Assembly (NCBI GenBank): GCA_002923375.1
Contig: BEIJ01000005.1
Coordinates: 1 to 64,000 of the forward strand
Reading direction: 5' to 3'
DNA from: a bacterium HR33
GTDB lineage: Bacteria > Gemmatimonadota > Gemmatimonadetes > Gemmatimonadales > GWC2-71-9
DNA: 64,000 nucleotides
Positions within the stretch are counted from its first letter, which is position 1; the number at the start of each line of letters is the position of its first letter. Of this stretch, positions 37,240 to 46,985 are shown piece by piece. A program made the translations under genes and the position numbers. The notes under the pieces were generated by a model. It searched no databases. It was not told the origin of the DNA and worked only from the letters and a program-made list of their open reading frames with translations.

Positions 37240-37485
37240 ATGCCCTGGCGAGTCATAACTACAGAAGGAGGGGTTTGGCACGTGCAACCGGCGGCCGAGC
37301 GCAGGCCTGACGCCAAGTTGTGGCAGTTGGTGCTGGCCTTCAGGGCGGTAGATTCCAGCGCCGAGCCTCGGACCTTTTGGGCCAGCTACCCGATCGAGTC
37401 GGCATCCAAGTCCGCTGTTTTTGCTCAGGCGGACCGGATACCGGACGAAGCGCTGAAACAGGTTCTGGCCAAGCACGTCGGGTGA
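37240..37485 (+). CDS. 81-residue protein of unknown function
   Basis: ATG 37240 has AAGGAG six bases upstream; a TTG at 37195 is a weaker alternative. Sequence begins PWRVITTEGGVWHVQPAAER, continues KLWQLVLAFRAVD and ends ALKQVLAKHVG. No membrane segment or known domain was recognised. The stop overlaps the next start as GTGA, so it is the first gene of a coupled set leading into mltD. Confidence 0.7.
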   Translation: MPWRVITTEGGVWHVQPAAERRPDAKLWQLVLAFRAVDSSAEPRTFWASYPIESASKSAVFAQADRIPDEALKQVLAKHVG

Positions 37486-37733
37486 ACATCACACCGGTAA
37501 ACGAGCTGCGGCGTATAGCGGAGGCGGTCGAGCATCTCCGGGACCGCACGGTGCAGGATGTGAGCATACGCTCGGATTGCCGCCAGCTGAAGATCAAACT
37601 GGACGACGGAGAGATTCTGCTGGTGTCGGTTCTGGTGGACGAGAACGGAAAGCCGCGCCTCGATGTCGATTTGGTGAGGATGGTCGAGGCTCCTCCCGCA
37701 AGTCAGCTCGAGGTGCGGTTCGAAGGAGCCTGA
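37482..37733 (+). CDS. 83-residue protein of unknown function
   Basis: GTG 37482 overlaps the previous stop. The protein is a small alpha/beta unit: VNELRRIAEAVEHLRDRTV, then alternating strands LKIKLDDGEILLVSVLVDEN and RLDVDLVRMVE. No recognised family. Second member of the coupled run before mltD. Confidence 0.68.
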   Translation: MNITPVNELRRIAEAVEHLRDRTVQDVSIRSDCRQLKIKLDDGEILLVSVLVDENGKPRLDVDLVRMVEAPPASQLEVRFEGA

Positions 37734-38143
37734 GTACGCGCGAACGAGTTCGATTTGCCGACTTCGAGTTCCGGCGTTTGCCGAGTGGAAACTGCGAAGC
37801 CAAGGTCGTGCTGGAATGGGAACCGGGCGACAGATACGTGGGTGTGGCCGAAGGGATCTCTTCCGCTACGGGAGCGCTCCGCTGCGCCGCGCAGGCGGCG
37901 GTGGCGGCTCTGGAACTCGCGATCGAAAGAAAGATCACGTTCGAGCTGCTGGGGATCAAAGCCTTGAGAGCTTTCGATGCAACGGTGGTGATCGTCTCCC
38001 TGTCCAGCCACTATGACGGGGAGTCCAAACGGGTGGTCGGCTCCTATCTCACCGAAAACGGCCGGGAACGGGGTGCGGCTATCGCGGTTTTGAACGCCAC
38101 CAACCGGTTGCTGGGAAACGTATTGGCCCGGGTTAACGGATGA
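37730..38143 (+). CDS. LeuA-dimer-domain-like unknown protein
   Basis: About 137 residues. The layout NCEAKVVLEWEPGDRYVGVA, then RCAAQAAVAALELAI, VVIVSLSSHYDGE and AAIAVLNATNRLLGNVL resembles the C-terminal regulatory domain of 2-isopropylmalate synthase, but without the catalytic barrel. The start is unclear: CTG 37730 overlaps the previous stop and has GAAGGAG just before it, while TTG 37778 is the next option. It overlaps mltD by four bases. Function unknown. Confidence 0.65.
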   Translation: MSTRERVRFADFEFRRLPSGNCEAKVVLEWEPGDRYVGVAEGISSATGALRCAAQAAVAALELAIERKITFELLGIKALRAFDATVVIVSLSSHYDGESKRVVGSYLTENGRERGAAIAVLNATNRLLGNVLARVNG

Positions 38144-39720
38144 AAAGGTTCGAGGGAACGATCTTGGGCCCCCTGTTGGGCGCGGCGCTGGCGTGCGGGG
38201 GTAGCAAACCGGCACCGCAAGCGGCACCCCTTCCGGTGCCACCTGCGGAAACCGCCGCTGCCGAGCCGGCGGTACCGGAAGACGCCGCACTGGCGGTGCT
38301 TTCCGGCGATTCGGCGGCGGACCTGGCCGCTCTGGAGGCCCTTCACCAGTTGGAGTTCGGCAGCTTGGCCAAAGGAGCCTCTCATGTCCGGGGTGTGCTA
38401 CCCGTAGCGTCTCTGGCGCGGGTCCAGTCGGACGAGGTCAACGACGAAGCGGCCCGCATGTTCGGCGCTACACGCGGCGGTGCGGCGAGCTCCGGCGGTC
38501 CCGTCTATGACATCGACGTGGAATCCTTCGCCACCCGAAGCCAGGTCCAGTACTATGTGAACTTCTTCCTGACGGAAGCCCGGGACCGGTTCGAGATCTG
38601 GCTGGGGAGGCTGAACCGCTACGAAGGAATGATCCGCTCGCGGTTCCGCCAATACGGGATACCGGAAGACTTGGTCTATCTGGCGTTGATCGAGAGCGGG
38701 TACTCCAACACCGCAGTCTCCCGGGCGCAGGCGGTGGGGATGTGGCAATTCATCGCCTCCACCGGTCGCAAGTACGGGCTCCGGATCGACGATTGGGTGG
38801 ACGAACGGCGGGATCCTTTCAAGGCGACCGACGCCGCCGCCCGCCATCTGGTGGACCTCTACGAGATGTTCGGGTCATGGTATCTGGCGGCTGCTGCCTA
38901 CAACGGAGGAGCCGGGAGGGTAACGCGCGGGCTCCAGCGACTCCCCGGAACCCAGGGAGAAATATCCGACGAGACCTTCTTCGACCTTTCAGACCGGCGG
39001 TACCTCAGGAGGGAGACCCGCGACTACGTCCCCAAACTGATAGCGGCGGCCCTGATCGCCAAGGAGCCGGAACGCTACGGATTTCAAAACGTGCAGCCGC
39101 TTGAGCCCCTGGTTTTCGACGAAATCACGGTGCCGGATCAAACCGGCCTGGATGTCCTGGCAAAGCTGGCGGATACGACCACACAGGCGCTCCTCGAGCT
39201 TAACCCCCAGTACTACCGGGGTGTCACCCCGCCGGGAAGAAGCTCAGTGGTGCGGGTGCCGCGGGGCACCGGGACGATAGTGGCGAAGAAGTACGCCGAG
39301 CTTCCTCCCAGCGAGAGGGTCACGTTCCTGGAACATGTGATCAGGCGCGGCGAAACCCTTTCGGAAATCGGGAGGCGCTACGGCGTAACCGTACGGCAGC
39401 TCCAGGCGGCCAATCCCGGAGTGCATCCCCTCCGGCTCAGAATCGGTGCGCGCCTGGTAATCCCGATCAGTCAGGGAGCCAGAGCCAGGACCAACGCCTC
39501 AGCCCCGAGCCGCCCGGTCGAGCCCCAGAAAGTGCCGCCGGGTACCTACCACGTGGTTCAGCGGGGCGAAACGCTGTGGATTCTGTCGCAACGTTACGGC
39601 GTTACGATAGCCGATCTCAGGCGCTGGAACGGACTTCGAGTCGACGACATCCTGCGGGTTGGACAGCGCTTGCTGGTGGCGCCTCCCGCAAGTTCCGGCG
39701 AGCCCCAGCCATCAAGGTAG
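38140..39720 (+). CDS. mltD: membrane-bound lytic murein transglycosylase D with LysM repeats
   Basis: 526-residue lipoprotein (lipobox LACG) that cleaves peptidoglycan glycan strands to 1,6-anhydro ends. The SLT domain (about 170-290) has the catalytic Glu in LALIESGYSNTAVSRAQAVG, GMWQFIASTGRKYGL and AAAYNGGAGRV. Two LysM domains follow: HVIRRGETLSEIGRRYGVTV and HVVQRGETLWILSQRYGVTI. ATG overlaps the previous stop. It converges, with nine bases of overlap, on a second lytic transglycosylase gene. Confidence 0.93.
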   Translation: MKRFEGTILGPLLGAALACGGSKPAPQAAPLPVPPAETAAAEPAVPEDAALAVLSGDSAADLAALEALHQLEFGSLAKGASHVRGVLPVASLARVQSDEVNDEAARMFGATRGGAASSGGPVYDIDVESFATRSQVQYYVNFFLTEARDRFEIWLGRLNRYEGMIRSRFRQYGIPEDLVYLALIESGYSNTAVSRAQAVGMWQFIASTGRKYGLRIDDWVDERRDPFKATDAAARHLVDLYEMFGSWYLAAAAYNGGAGRVTRGLQRLPGTQGEISDETFFDLSDRRYLRRETRDYVPKLIAAALIAKEPERYGFQNVQPLEPLVFDEITVPDQTGLDVLAKLADTTTQALLELNPQYYRGVTPPGRSSVVRVPRGTGTIVAKKYAELPPSERVTFLEHVIRRGETLSEIGRRYGVTVRQLQAANPGVHPLRLRIGARLVIPISQGARARTNASAPSRPVEPQKVPPGTYHVVQRGETLWILSQRYGVTIADLRRWNGLRVDDILRVGQRLLVAPPASSGEPQPSR

Positions 39721-40416
39721 GCCCTCGCCGCCCCCTCCCTTGCGGTAGCCCCGCATAACGGACCGCGCGTAACCGTTGGCCGGGTCTTGGGCCAGCTGCA
39801 ACAACTCGTTGACCTTGGTAGGCCCGCGGTTGTAGGCCAGCAGCGCCAGCCTCAGGTTCCCCTGATACGTGCCGAGGAGATCCCGCAAGTAACGGAACCC
39901 AATCCACAGGTTGGTAGCCGGATCGTACAACCGCTCCAAGGTGATCCCAGGCTCGTAGAACTGCGCGGTGCGTAGCAGCACCTGCGCCAGACCCACGGCA
40001 CCTGCAGGACTAGTGGCCTTGGGGTCGAAGTTGCTCTCTACTTTCACCAACCGGAACGCCAGCTCGGGATCGATCCCCGCCCTGAGCGCGGTGTCGTAAA
40101 TCAGCCCCGCAAGGTCTGCGGGTATCTGGTAGCGCGCCGAGTATTCGATTACCGCATTTGCCCGGGCGAGCTCCAGGCGCAGCACTTCGGCCTCGCCGCT
40201 GGCTTCATCCAGGCTGTTCCGCAACGCGCTGAACTCGCGCACCACCAGCCTTCCGGTGTACGGGGCTGAACCGGAACTGTCGGAACGGGCGAACAAGGCG
40301 CCCACTGCGGTCACCAACAACAGCGCTCCCGCAAATACCGCCGCACCCCTGAACATCAAAGTTCGGGTGGCGGGCCGACGGTTGCGCGATTTTTCGGTTT
40401 TCAATTTGCCTATCAT
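39712..40416 (-). CDS. SLT-domain lytic transglycosylase, membrane-anchored
   Basis: 234 residues from ATG 40416, chosen because AGGAG lies about six bases upstream. A membrane anchor (MFRGAAVFAGALLLVTAVGA) is followed by a short coiled coil (about 58-85) and an SLT domain with catalytic Glu in FRLVKVESNFDP, AVGLAQVLLRTAQ and LLAYNRGPTKV. It lies downstream of moaC on the minus strand, probably in one transcript with holB and moaC, and converges on mltD. Confidence 0.88.
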   Translation of the reverse strand: MIGKLKTEKSRNRRPATRTLMFRGAAVFAGALLLVTAVGALFARSDSSGSAPYTGRLVVREFSALRNSLDEASGEAEVLRLELARANAVIEYSARYQIPADLAGLIYDTALRAGIDPELAFRLVKVESNFDPKATSPAGAVGLAQVLLRTAQFYEPGITLERLYDPATNLWIGFRYLRDLLGTYQGNLRLALLAYNRGPTKVNELLQLAQDPANGYARSVMRGYRKGGGGEGLP

Positions 40417-40448
40417 ATATCTCCTCTCCTCGTCCATCGGTGCCACTC

Positions 40449-40922
40449 TCAGGTTCTGTGCCAGTCGCCCGAGCGGCCGCCCGATTTTTCGAGCAGTCTG
40501 AGGTTCGTGATTTCCATCCCGCGGTCGGCGGCTTTGACCATGTCGTAAACGGTCAGCAAAGCCACTCCCGCCGCGGTCAGCGCTTCCATCTCCACTCCGG
40601 TACGGGCGGTGGTCACCACCGTCGCCCGCACCCGAACCCCGGGAAGCGCGGGGTCCAGGACAGCTTCCACCGCCACCTGTTCCAGCGGGATCGGATGGCA
40701 AAGCGGTATCAGCTCGGCAGTCCTCTTTGCCGCCATCGTTCCCGCAAGCTCCGCCGTGGTAAGTACGTCACCCTTGGGGCCGGCGTTTCGCTCCACCAGG
40801 GAGAATGCCTCCGGCGACATCCGGATCTCCCCCTCCGCCACAGCGGCGCGGCGGGTAGCCTCCTTGCCGCTCACATCCACCATCCGGGGACGTCCCTGGG
40901 CGTCCAGGTGCGACAGCGTCAT
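40449..40922 (-). CDS. moaC: cyclic pyranopterin monophosphate synthase
   Basis: Second enzyme of molybdenum cofactor synthesis, acting with MoaA. 157 residues. Signature segments are [45 protein letters not shown] and the active-site [23 protein letters not shown] 40922 overlaps the holB stop by four bases. No other moa genes are in the window. Confidence 0.95.
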   Translation of the reverse strand: MTLSHLDAQGRPRMVDVSGKEATRRAAVAEGEIRMSPEAFSLVERNAGPKGDVLTTAELAGTMAAKRTAELIPLCHPIPLEQVAVEAVLDPALPGVRVRATVVTTARTGVEMEALTAAGVALLTVYDMVKAADRGMEITNLRLLEKSGGRSGDWHRT

Positions 40923-41977
40923 CGCAGAGCACTCAACCCCGATGCCAAAACCGCAAATCCGAGCTGCGGGTTCACATTGCCCTGGGCGTCCGCTCGGATC
41001 TGTTCCACCAGGCGAATCGCCTCGAGCAACCGCGGAAGGCTCTCCGGATCGCGCCCGGCCCGCTGGACCAGACCTTCCCGCAACCTGAGCAGCAGCGCAT
41101 CCAGCATTTCGCTGAATTGTCCCCTGGCTGCCCAAGGAGGCTGACCCAACGCCGCCGCCGCCCAGCGCTCGGGGCCGCCCTTGACCGCGGCCAAAAACTC
41201 CGCCGCCGCCTGAGCCGGAGAGCCGGAAATTCCGCCCGCCCAAATCGCCCTCCCGATACTCCCCTCGGCCAAAAGCACCCGCCGCTCCAGTTCTTCCTTG
41301 GCCAGCGGGGGATCGAGTTCCCGTTCCAGGAAGCGCCTTACGGCCGCGTCACCCACCCCTAAAACCCGAAGCGGCACCAGCCGGGACCGAATGGTAGGCA
41401 GCAGGGCATGCGGCTCTCGAGCCGTGAGTATCAGGTAGGTGCCCGGAGGGGGTTCCTCCAGCACCTTGAGCAGCGCATTGGCCGCTTCCTGGCTGGCTTC
41501 CTGTACCACCAGCCGCTCGGCCCGCCCGAGAATGATCGCCCGCCTATCGCCTTGGAACGGACGGAGCGCGATCAGTCTCTGGAGCAGGCGAACCGAAGCC
41601 AGCGGGTGGCGCGCCATCCCGTCCGGCTCTTCCCACAACGGGTTTTCCCGGCGGGCGGCCATCACCTCGCCGAGCAGCTCTTGAACCTCCTCGACCTGCT
41701 TGTCCGGCTCGGTCGCCTTGAGCCCGCTCAACGGCACGAACCAGTGCAGGTCCGGATGCGACAGTGAAAGTACCTGCCGGCACCCCTGGCAGTTCCCGCA
41801 GGGGGTACCGGGGCCGTTTTCGCAAAGCAGCCCTTGGGCGACCCACAGAGCCAGCCGCTGCTTGCCCACGCCGGCCGGTCCCACAAATAGGGTCGCTTGC
41901 GGGAACCGGCCGGAAGCCAACGTGGCTCCCAGCCGGTCTAGCAGCGCAGCGTGACCGTAAACGGGGCGCAAGCCCAT
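40919..41977 (-). CDS. holB: DNA polymerase III delta' subunit-like clamp-loader ATPase
   Basis: 352 residues. AAA+ fold with Walker A-like [13 protein letters not shown], four-Cys zinc module (LLCENG then CGNCQGC), [20 protein letters not shown] and the SRC-like [11 protein letters not shown] sensor region. Part of the clamp loader that places the beta clamp on DNA. Translationally coupled to moaC, an unusual pairing with no obvious functional link. Confidence 0.88.
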   Translation of the reverse strand: MGLRPVYGHAALLDRLGATLASGRFPQATLFVGPAGVGKQRLALWVAQGLLCENGPGTPCGNCQGCRQVLSLSHPDLHWFVPLSGLKATEPDKQVEEVQELLGEVMAARRENPLWEEPDGMARHPLASVRLLQRLIALRPFQGDRRAIILGRAERLVVQEASQEAANALLKVLEEPPPGTYLILTAREPHALLPTIRSRLVPLRVLGVGDAAVRRFLERELDPPLAKEELERRVLLAEGSIGRAIWAGGISGSPAQAAAEFLAAVKGGPERWAAAALGQPPWAARGQFSEMLDALLLRLREGLVQRAGRDPESLPRLLEAIRLVEQIRADAQGNVNPQLGFAVLASGLSALR

Positions 41978-42545
41978 ATCCGAGCTAACCCTTTTCGCCC
42001 GCCATCTCAGCCATGCAAGATGGCCTAACTTCCAGAAAAGTCAATGACTTAGCTCACAACCGCGGAATCGATAGCCTTCCATTTGTCAAGCCCCTGAAAA
42101 GCGAGCTCTCACTCACTTAGCTTGATTCCTTTGCGCCCGGCGAGTAACCGCTCACAACCTTTGTGTAAGACGCTGGCCGCCATCAGGTTGCAGGCGTCCG
42201 GCGTCCCGCCCTAGTGTTCCGCGGCTCCGGCCCCGGGAGACTCCAGATTGTCGGTCCCCGCAGGTCGAGCGGCAGGCTCTTAGGCCTCAGCGCCGGGGGA
42301 GATTGTCACATTCACCGCGCTAGCCGCGCCGAGATAGAGCCTCCGGGCCCGGCGCGGGGAGATTGTAGCTCGATCGCCACCGAAGTCCGGCATCCAAAAA
42401 ACGCGGGCCGGAGCCGGTTTTTGCAAACCTTGAAGTTCTTGCGCGGGGAGCCGCCGCTCAGAAACTTCAGGGGCTTGAGGTGACCCCGGCCGTTGAGGGG
42501 TCCGTCTCTCGACGATCTCGACCGTCTACCGAAAGCGAGGTGCCC
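41978..42545. other. 568-bp intergenic region without a recognised gene
   Basis: Lies between the divergent holB and a small barrel gene. It contains two ACTTAG motifs (42047 and 42115) and two copies of GGGGAGATTGT (about 42297 and 42356). No convincing coding frame, tRNA, SRP RNA or tmRNA could be seen. The size leaves room for a small RNA. Confidence 0.5.
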
Positions 42546-43082
42546 ATGCGAGCAGCTCTATGGTCCCTGGCGGTGTGGTGCGTGCACTCCCTAGCCGTCC
42601 CCGGTGTGTTCGCTCAGGATTCCCGGATCGGTCTCGACCTTACCGTCGTAAGTTCTACCAGGGTGGCGGTTCTGGCCGGTCTGAACGACCGGCTCGCGGT
42701 TCGGCCTTCCCTGGCGTTTCGCCTCGAGGACCTGGACCGCGAGGTCGGCCCGGGAGGGCAGCGCGACCGCCTAACTATGACGGAGCTAGGACTGGGGCTC
42801 GACGCCCTTATCCGCCTCGGCGCCGAGGGTCGAGTGGCTCCTTACACCGGCTTGGGAGGCTCGTTGCTTCCCAGGTGGTCCGAGGGTCAAAGTGCGATTT
42901 CTTGGTCGGTTCGCGGGCTGGGAGGTGTGCGGGCCGCGGTAGCGGAGCGAATTGCAGTCTACGGCGAGGTGATGCTGCGCTATCTCGACATTGCCTACGG
43001 GCTGCTGGTGCCGGCCGCCGGCCGGGACCGGATATTGTTCTTGGAGACGGCGCCCCTCGGCGTGATCGTTTACCTGCGCTAA
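42546..43082 (+). CDS. small outer-membrane beta-barrel-like protein
   Basis: 178 residues with a signal peptide (WSLAVWCVHSLAVPGVFAQ). The mature part alternates hydrophobic strands and turns (RIGLDLTVVSSTRVAVLAGL, LAVRPSLAFRLED, ISWSVRGLGGVRAAV) and ends with the aliphatic strand TAPLGVIVYLR, consistent with an 8-strand barrel. No specific family or function. Confidence 0.68.
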   Translation: MRAALWSLAVWCVHSLAVPGVFAQDSRIGLDLTVVSSTRVAVLAGLNDRLAVRPSLAFRLEDLDREVGPGGQRDRLTMTELGLGLDALIRLGAEGRVAPYTGLGGSLLPRWSEGQSAISWSVRGLGGVRAAVAERIAVYGEVMLRYLDIAYGLLVPAAGRDRILFLETAPLGVIVYLR

Positions 43083-43153
43083 AGGACGGCGCGCGGGTCC
43101 ACCGGTGCCGCGGAGGCGGTCCCCCCGCGGCGAGTCCGGGGCGGTCGCACCGC

Positions 43154-44072
43154 TCAGGCGGGGCAAACCTCCCGCGGGCTTTCTATTTCTCTGGGCTGAT
43201 TCACCGCCGGATTCATGATCTTCCCGAGGAACAGGATCGTTCCGGAGAGGCGCTCCCGTATCGCGAAAATGAACGGGCGATCGACCACGATGACCGGCGG
43301 CCCGGCGCTTTCGAGCGCTATGCCCACCGACGTAGCCCCCGTGGCTTCCGTCCCCTCTTCGTTCAGTTGGATATATGTCTTCTGCCGCACGTCGTCTATC
43401 CAATAGCGCTCCCCGGGTCGTACGACGAACATGTTGCTGAAGTCTGCCCGGCAGGGATCGAAAGCCTCGGCCATGCCGAGGGCCTTGAGCGCTTGGTTCA
43501 GCCGGATGCCGTATTCCAGGGTGAACTTGGGGAGCCATACGGAGACTTCTGCGGAATCGAGGCGCGAGGTCCAGCTGTTCCACTGTTCCGCGGTAAGTTC
43601 GGTTGCCAGGGTCGATGCGCGGCTCACCTGATCGGGCAATACGATAGTCATGGAGTACGCCCGGCGGCTGTAGGGCAAATCCAGGACGGTAAGATCGCCG
43701 TCTCGCAGCACTCGCACCCGTTGAGCCTTCTCAGGCACCATCATAGGGACCGACACCTCTCCCCCGCCCGCCAGCTTGAACGGGTGCTCGCGGGTGAGTT
43801 TTTTGTCGAACTGGTAGGTCCACGCTGCCTTGAAGTAGATGGCGTTGATCAGGTACATGACGATGCGGTCGGGGATGGGCTCCGGGACGATCTTTTTGAT
43901 CCTTCCCCCGGTATTCTGCTCCACCCACCGATTTATGGTCGCCGGGGCCTGCGGGTTTCTGAAGTCGATCGCCTGAACGGTCGCGTCGAAGTATCGCCGC
44001 GTTACGTCAAGGAAAGACTGAAGCGGAGTGACCTCCGGCCGGTACCAAAACGCCTCCGCGGGAAAGGCAGAT
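43154..44072 (-). pseudogene. serpin, truncated at the 5' end
   Basis: The minus-strand frame encodes the C-terminal two-thirds of a serpin protease inhibitor. It starts without a start codon at EAFWYRPEVTPLQSFLDV and continues through RYFDATVQAIDF, INRWVEQNTGGRI, LINAIYFKAAW and the hinge/reactive-loop region EEGTEATGATSVGIALE, ending after RPFIFAIRERLSGTILFLGK. A TAA stop lies immediately upstream at about 44073-44075 and no serpin N-terminus (roughly 130 residues) is found in any frame before the next gene. The only in-frame starts (GTG near 43924) would give a non-folding fragment, so it is called a remnant. Confidence 0.78.
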
Positions 44073-44203
44073 TAGGACGTTCAGTAGGGGCGAAATCCCA
44101 TGCCGCATGGCGCAACGCATCGCGCCCTCCGTCACCTTCCGTGCAAGTCCATAGAGCAAAGACCCGCCGGGGTGCGGCCCGGGTCACATAGATTAAGGTT
44201 CGC

Positions 44204-44476
44204 TCAGCCGGGGACCCAGATCCTCCGCGCCTGGACCACCTCCGCTACCGCCGGCAGCGTGATCGGCTCGCCGGATTTGGTATAGAACGCCAGGCCCTTG
44301 TAGCTGGTCAGATACTGGTAGTTGCGCTTGAACAGGCCCCCGGTGGCGTACACCACCAGGGGTTCCTGCTGGCGGCCCAGGATGTTGAGAAACTCGTGCG
44401 GCGGTACCCGGACGATCGCTCCTGACGCTCTGATCGCCTGAGCGATGGCGGCGGCCGCGTGTTCCGCTCCGGTCAT
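44204..44476 (-). CDS. 90-residue protein of unknown function
   Basis: ATG 44476 with GAGGTAG upstream. The sequence begins GAEHAAAAIAQAIRASGAIV, has a Pro/His turn VPPHEFLNIL and two strands EPLVVYATGG and GLAFYTKSGEP, ending RRIWVPG. No domain recognised. It is divergent from the amidohydrolase gene and precedes the serpin remnant. Confidence 0.65.
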   Translation of the reverse strand: MTGAEHAAAAIAQAIRASGAIVRVPPHEFLNILGRQQEPLVVYATGGLFKRNYQYLTSYKGLAFYTKSGEPITLPAVAEVVQARRIWVPG

Positions 44477-44550
44477 TGTGCTACCTCCGGTCTTGCGCAG
44501 TCACAGGGGCGCGATGGAAGTTTATCTCCTCCCAACAGCTCGCGACAGCG

Positions 44551-46248
44551 ATGCCGAGATATGTACCGTACCGGATGCTCTACCTGGCCCTCGCAGGAGG
44601 GCTGGCCGTGAACCCCGGCGCAGTTGCCCAAGCGATGGCCCAACAACCACCGGCCGACCTCATACTCACCGGCGGGCTTATCTGGACCGGCCCGGGGTCT
44701 CCCGCAACAGGACCGGAGGCTCCCACCGCCCTAGCGGTACGCGACGGCAGGATCGTGGCGGTGGGATCGGATGCGGAGATCGAACGCTACCGCGGACCTC
44801 GAACCCAAACCATCCGGCTCCAAGGTCGCAGAGTGGTCCCCGGATTCATGGACAACCACACTCACTTCATCGCCGGAGGGCTGACCTTGGGTGGCGTGGA
44901 TCTCAGGGACGCTGCTACACCCCAGGAGTTTGCCCGGCGCATCGGCGAGCAGGCGCGCCGGCACCCCGACCGCTGGATTTTGGGCGGGACCTGGGACCAC
45001 GAACTCTGGGGAGGGGAACTGCCCCACCGCCGCTGGATCGATTCTCTCACGCCGCGCACTCCGGTGTTCGTCCGCCGGCTGGACGGCCACATGGGACTCG
45101 CCAACTCGCGAGCGCTGGAACTGGCGGGAATCACCGCGGCTACTCCGGATCCTCCGGGCGGCGCAATAGTCCGGGACGCCGGCGGCCAGCCCACCGGGAT
45201 TCTGAAAGACGCGGCCCAGGATCTGGTGGAGCGGGTCATCCCGGAACCGTCCGAGGAGGAACTGGACGAGGCTCTGGAGCGGGCCCAGCGCCACGCTTTA
45301 GAACGCGGCGTAACCCTGATAACCGATATGGGTACCTGGGCAGGATTGGAGACCTACAGGCGAGCCCATCGCCGCGGCCGGTTGTTACTGCGAGTGTACA
45401 GTGTAGTGCCACTGTCCACATGGCGCCGTCTAGCGGACTTGGTTCAGCGCGAGGGTAGAGGTGATACCCGGCTTTTTTGGGGTGGTGTCAAGGGCTTTGT
45501 GGACGGCTCGCTGGGATCCTCCACCGCTTGGTTCTACGATCCTTATACGGACGATCCCGCAAACCGCGGCTTGGTAGTGACCGACACCTCCGAACTGTGG
45601 CGCGATATCGTTTCGGCGGACTCGGCGGGGCTGCAGGTGATCGTTCACGCCATCGGCGACCGGGCCAACGACTGGTTGCTCGATACCTTTCGCAGTGCCC
45701 GAGCCCTGAACGGTGCAAGAGACCGCCGCTTCAGGATCGAACATGCGCAGCATCTGACGCGGGAGGCGATTCGGAGGATCGCGCAGGACGAGGTGATCGC
45801 CTCCATGCAGCCTTACCATGCGATAGACGACGGCCGCTGGGCGGAGAAGCGGATCGGGCCCGAGAGGATCAAGACCACTTACGCTTTCCGCGACCTGCTG
45901 GATGCAGGTGCGCGGATCACCTTCGGGAGCGACTGGACCGTGGCGCCCATCGATCCGCTGCTGGGGATCTACGCGGCGGTAACCCGGCGGACGATCGACG
46001 GTGCCAACCCGGAAGGCTGGGTGCCGGAACAGAAGATCACGGTGGAGGAGGCGCTGGTGGCCTACACTGCCAACAACGCTTATGCGAGTTTCTTGGAACG
46101 CGAGCTGGGGACTATCGAGCCGGGGAAGTTGGCCGACCTCGTGGTGCTCTCGGGCGATCCTTTAGAGGTCGATCCGGTGCGGATCCCGGAGCTAAAGGTG
46201 GATCTCACGATCGTCGGGGGGGAGGTGGCCTACCGGCGGGAGGGCTGA
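44551..46248 (+). CDS. exported amidohydrolase (YtcJ-like)
   Basis: About 565 residues with an N-terminal export segment ([18 protein letters not shown]). Metal-dependent hydrolase fold: beta-sandwich start [13 protein letters not shown], metal site [25 protein letters not shown], the late His regions [13 protein letters not shown] and RIEHAQHL, and Asp in [13 protein letters not shown]. Members hydrolyse amide or ester bonds of varied substrates; the substrate here is unknown. ATG 44551 is chosen for the signal peptide; ATG 44575 is possible. The 3' end overlaps vapC by 44 bases. Confidence 0.88.
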   Translation: MPRYVPYRMLYLALAGGLAVNPGAVAQAMAQQPPADLILTGGLIWTGPGSPATGPEAPTALAVRDGRIVAVGSDAEIERYRGPRTQTIRLQGRRVVPGFMDNHTHFIAGGLTLGGVDLRDAATPQEFARRIGEQARRHPDRWILGGTWDHELWGGELPHRRWIDSLTPRTPVFVRRLDGHMGLANSRALELAGITAATPDPPGGAIVRDAGGQPTGILKDAAQDLVERVIPEPSEEELDEALERAQRHALERGVTLITDMGTWAGLETYRRAHRRGRLLLRVYSVVPLSTWRRLADLVQREGRGDTRLFWGGVKGFVDGSLGSSTAWFYDPYTDDPANRGLVVTDTSELWRDIVSADSAGLQVIVHAIGDRANDWLLDTFRSARALNGARDRRFRIEHAQHLTREAIRRIAQDEVIASMQPYHAIDDGRWAEKRIGPERIKTTYAFRDLLDAGARITFGSDWTVAPIDPLLGIYAAVTRRTIDGANPEGWVPEQKITVEEALVAYTANNAYASFLERELGTIEPGKLADLVVLSGDPLEVDPVRIPELKVDLTIVGGEVAYRREG

Positions 46249-46699
46249 GGACTCGGAGATCGAACTCTTCCAAAAACGGATTGAGGAAGCGCACGCCTTC
46301 GATCAACGCCCCGTGCCGGAAGTCCTCGCTGAGAACGTTCGGGACTCCGTTCATTTTGGCCGTGGCCCATATCAGGCTATCCCAATATGAGAGCTGATGG
46401 CGCCTAACCCCGCGGACAGCTTCTAGAACAACCAGCTCGGTGAGGTCGTAAACCACCCAAGAACGCACATAATTGGTGAGGCTGCGTTCGGCTTGTAATC
46501 GCGTGAGAGGATTCCGGATCTTCTGTGTCACCGCCACGAAGAATTCCCCCAGGATTTGTGCGCTGACGGCTCCCAGCATCTGGTCGGCAACCTGCTTGAG
46601 GACGGCGATCGCGCGTTCTTGCTTGAGGGGGTTGCTAGGGTCGTAGGCATACACTAGGACATTGGTGTCAATGAGGAAGGCGCGAGAGCCGTTCTTCAT
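46205..46699 (-). CDS. vapC: VapC-type PIN-domain toxin
   Basis: 164-residue PIN ribonuclease. Acidic active-site residues appear in AFLIDTNVLVYAYDP, AQILGEFFVAV, YWDSLIWATAK and NVLSEDFRHG. A Pro-rich tail ([13 protein letters not shown]) extends beyond the usual length. It starts inside the upstream antitoxin gene (32 bases overlap), the normal antitoxin-toxin order. Its 3' end runs into the convergent amidohydrolase gene. Confidence 0.9.
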   Translation of the reverse strand: MKNGSRAFLIDTNVLVYAYDPSNPLKQERAIAVLKQVADQMLGAVSAQILGEFFVAVTQKIRNPLTRLQAERSLTNYVRSWVVYDLTELVVLEAVRGVRRHQLSYWDSLIWATAKMNGVPNVLSEDFRHGALIEGVRFLNPFLEEFDLRVLSPPAGRPPPPRRS

Positions 46700-46949
46700 A
46701 CAGACCTTCTCTGGTCCAACTGCGCATTCCGCCTCGGCGCTTATGGCGGCGCGCCCTCTTCCGGATGAACGCTAGTTCCCGTACCCAGGCCTCGGGGTCA
46801 ACCAAGCCCGGCGCCCCCACGTCGGCGACCTGCGAAACGCCGCGGCGGATCAGCTCTGCCTCACTCACCCCAAGAGCGCGAGCCGTTTGTTTCAACCGCC
46901 TCTCCTGTTGGGGCTCCAGATAGACCTGCTTGCGTACCATTCGAGACAT
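46668..46949 (-). CDS. vapB: ribbon-helix-helix antitoxin (VapB-like)
   Basis: 93 residues from ATG 46949 (46940 and 46988 are alternatives). The N-terminal RHH DNA-binding unit is VRKQVYLEPQQERRLKQTAR followed by GVSEAELIRRGVSQ. The C-terminal basic part (IRKRARRHKRRGG) would wrap the toxin. A 9-bp direct repeat just upstream is the likely autoregulatory operator. Confidence 0.82.
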   Translation of the reverse strand: MSRMVRKQVYLEPQQERRLKQTARALGVSEAELIRRGVSQVADVGAPGLVDPEAWVRELAFIRKRARRHKRRGGMRSWTREGLYEERLSRLPH

Positions 46950-46964
46950 TTCCAATGGGGCAAT

Positions 46965-46985
46965 ATACATCACTACATACATCAC
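46965..46985. repeat. 9-bp direct repeat, candidate VapB operator
   Basis: ATACATCAC occurs at 46965-46973 and 46977-46985, a 12-base period, 16 bases upstream of the chosen antitoxin start. RHH antitoxins typically bind such closely spaced short repeats. Confidence 0.55.

Noticed and set aside
42214-42483. 89-codon frame in the gap before the small barrel gene.
   Set aside because: Arg/Gly/Pro-rich composition, no ribosome-binding site and no recognisable domain.
43154-43924. A short but functional serpin starting at the in-frame GTG.
   Set aside because: Serpin-like residues continue about 49 codons upstream of that GTG to a stop, and the whole N-terminal third is missing, so a folded inhibitor is not expected.
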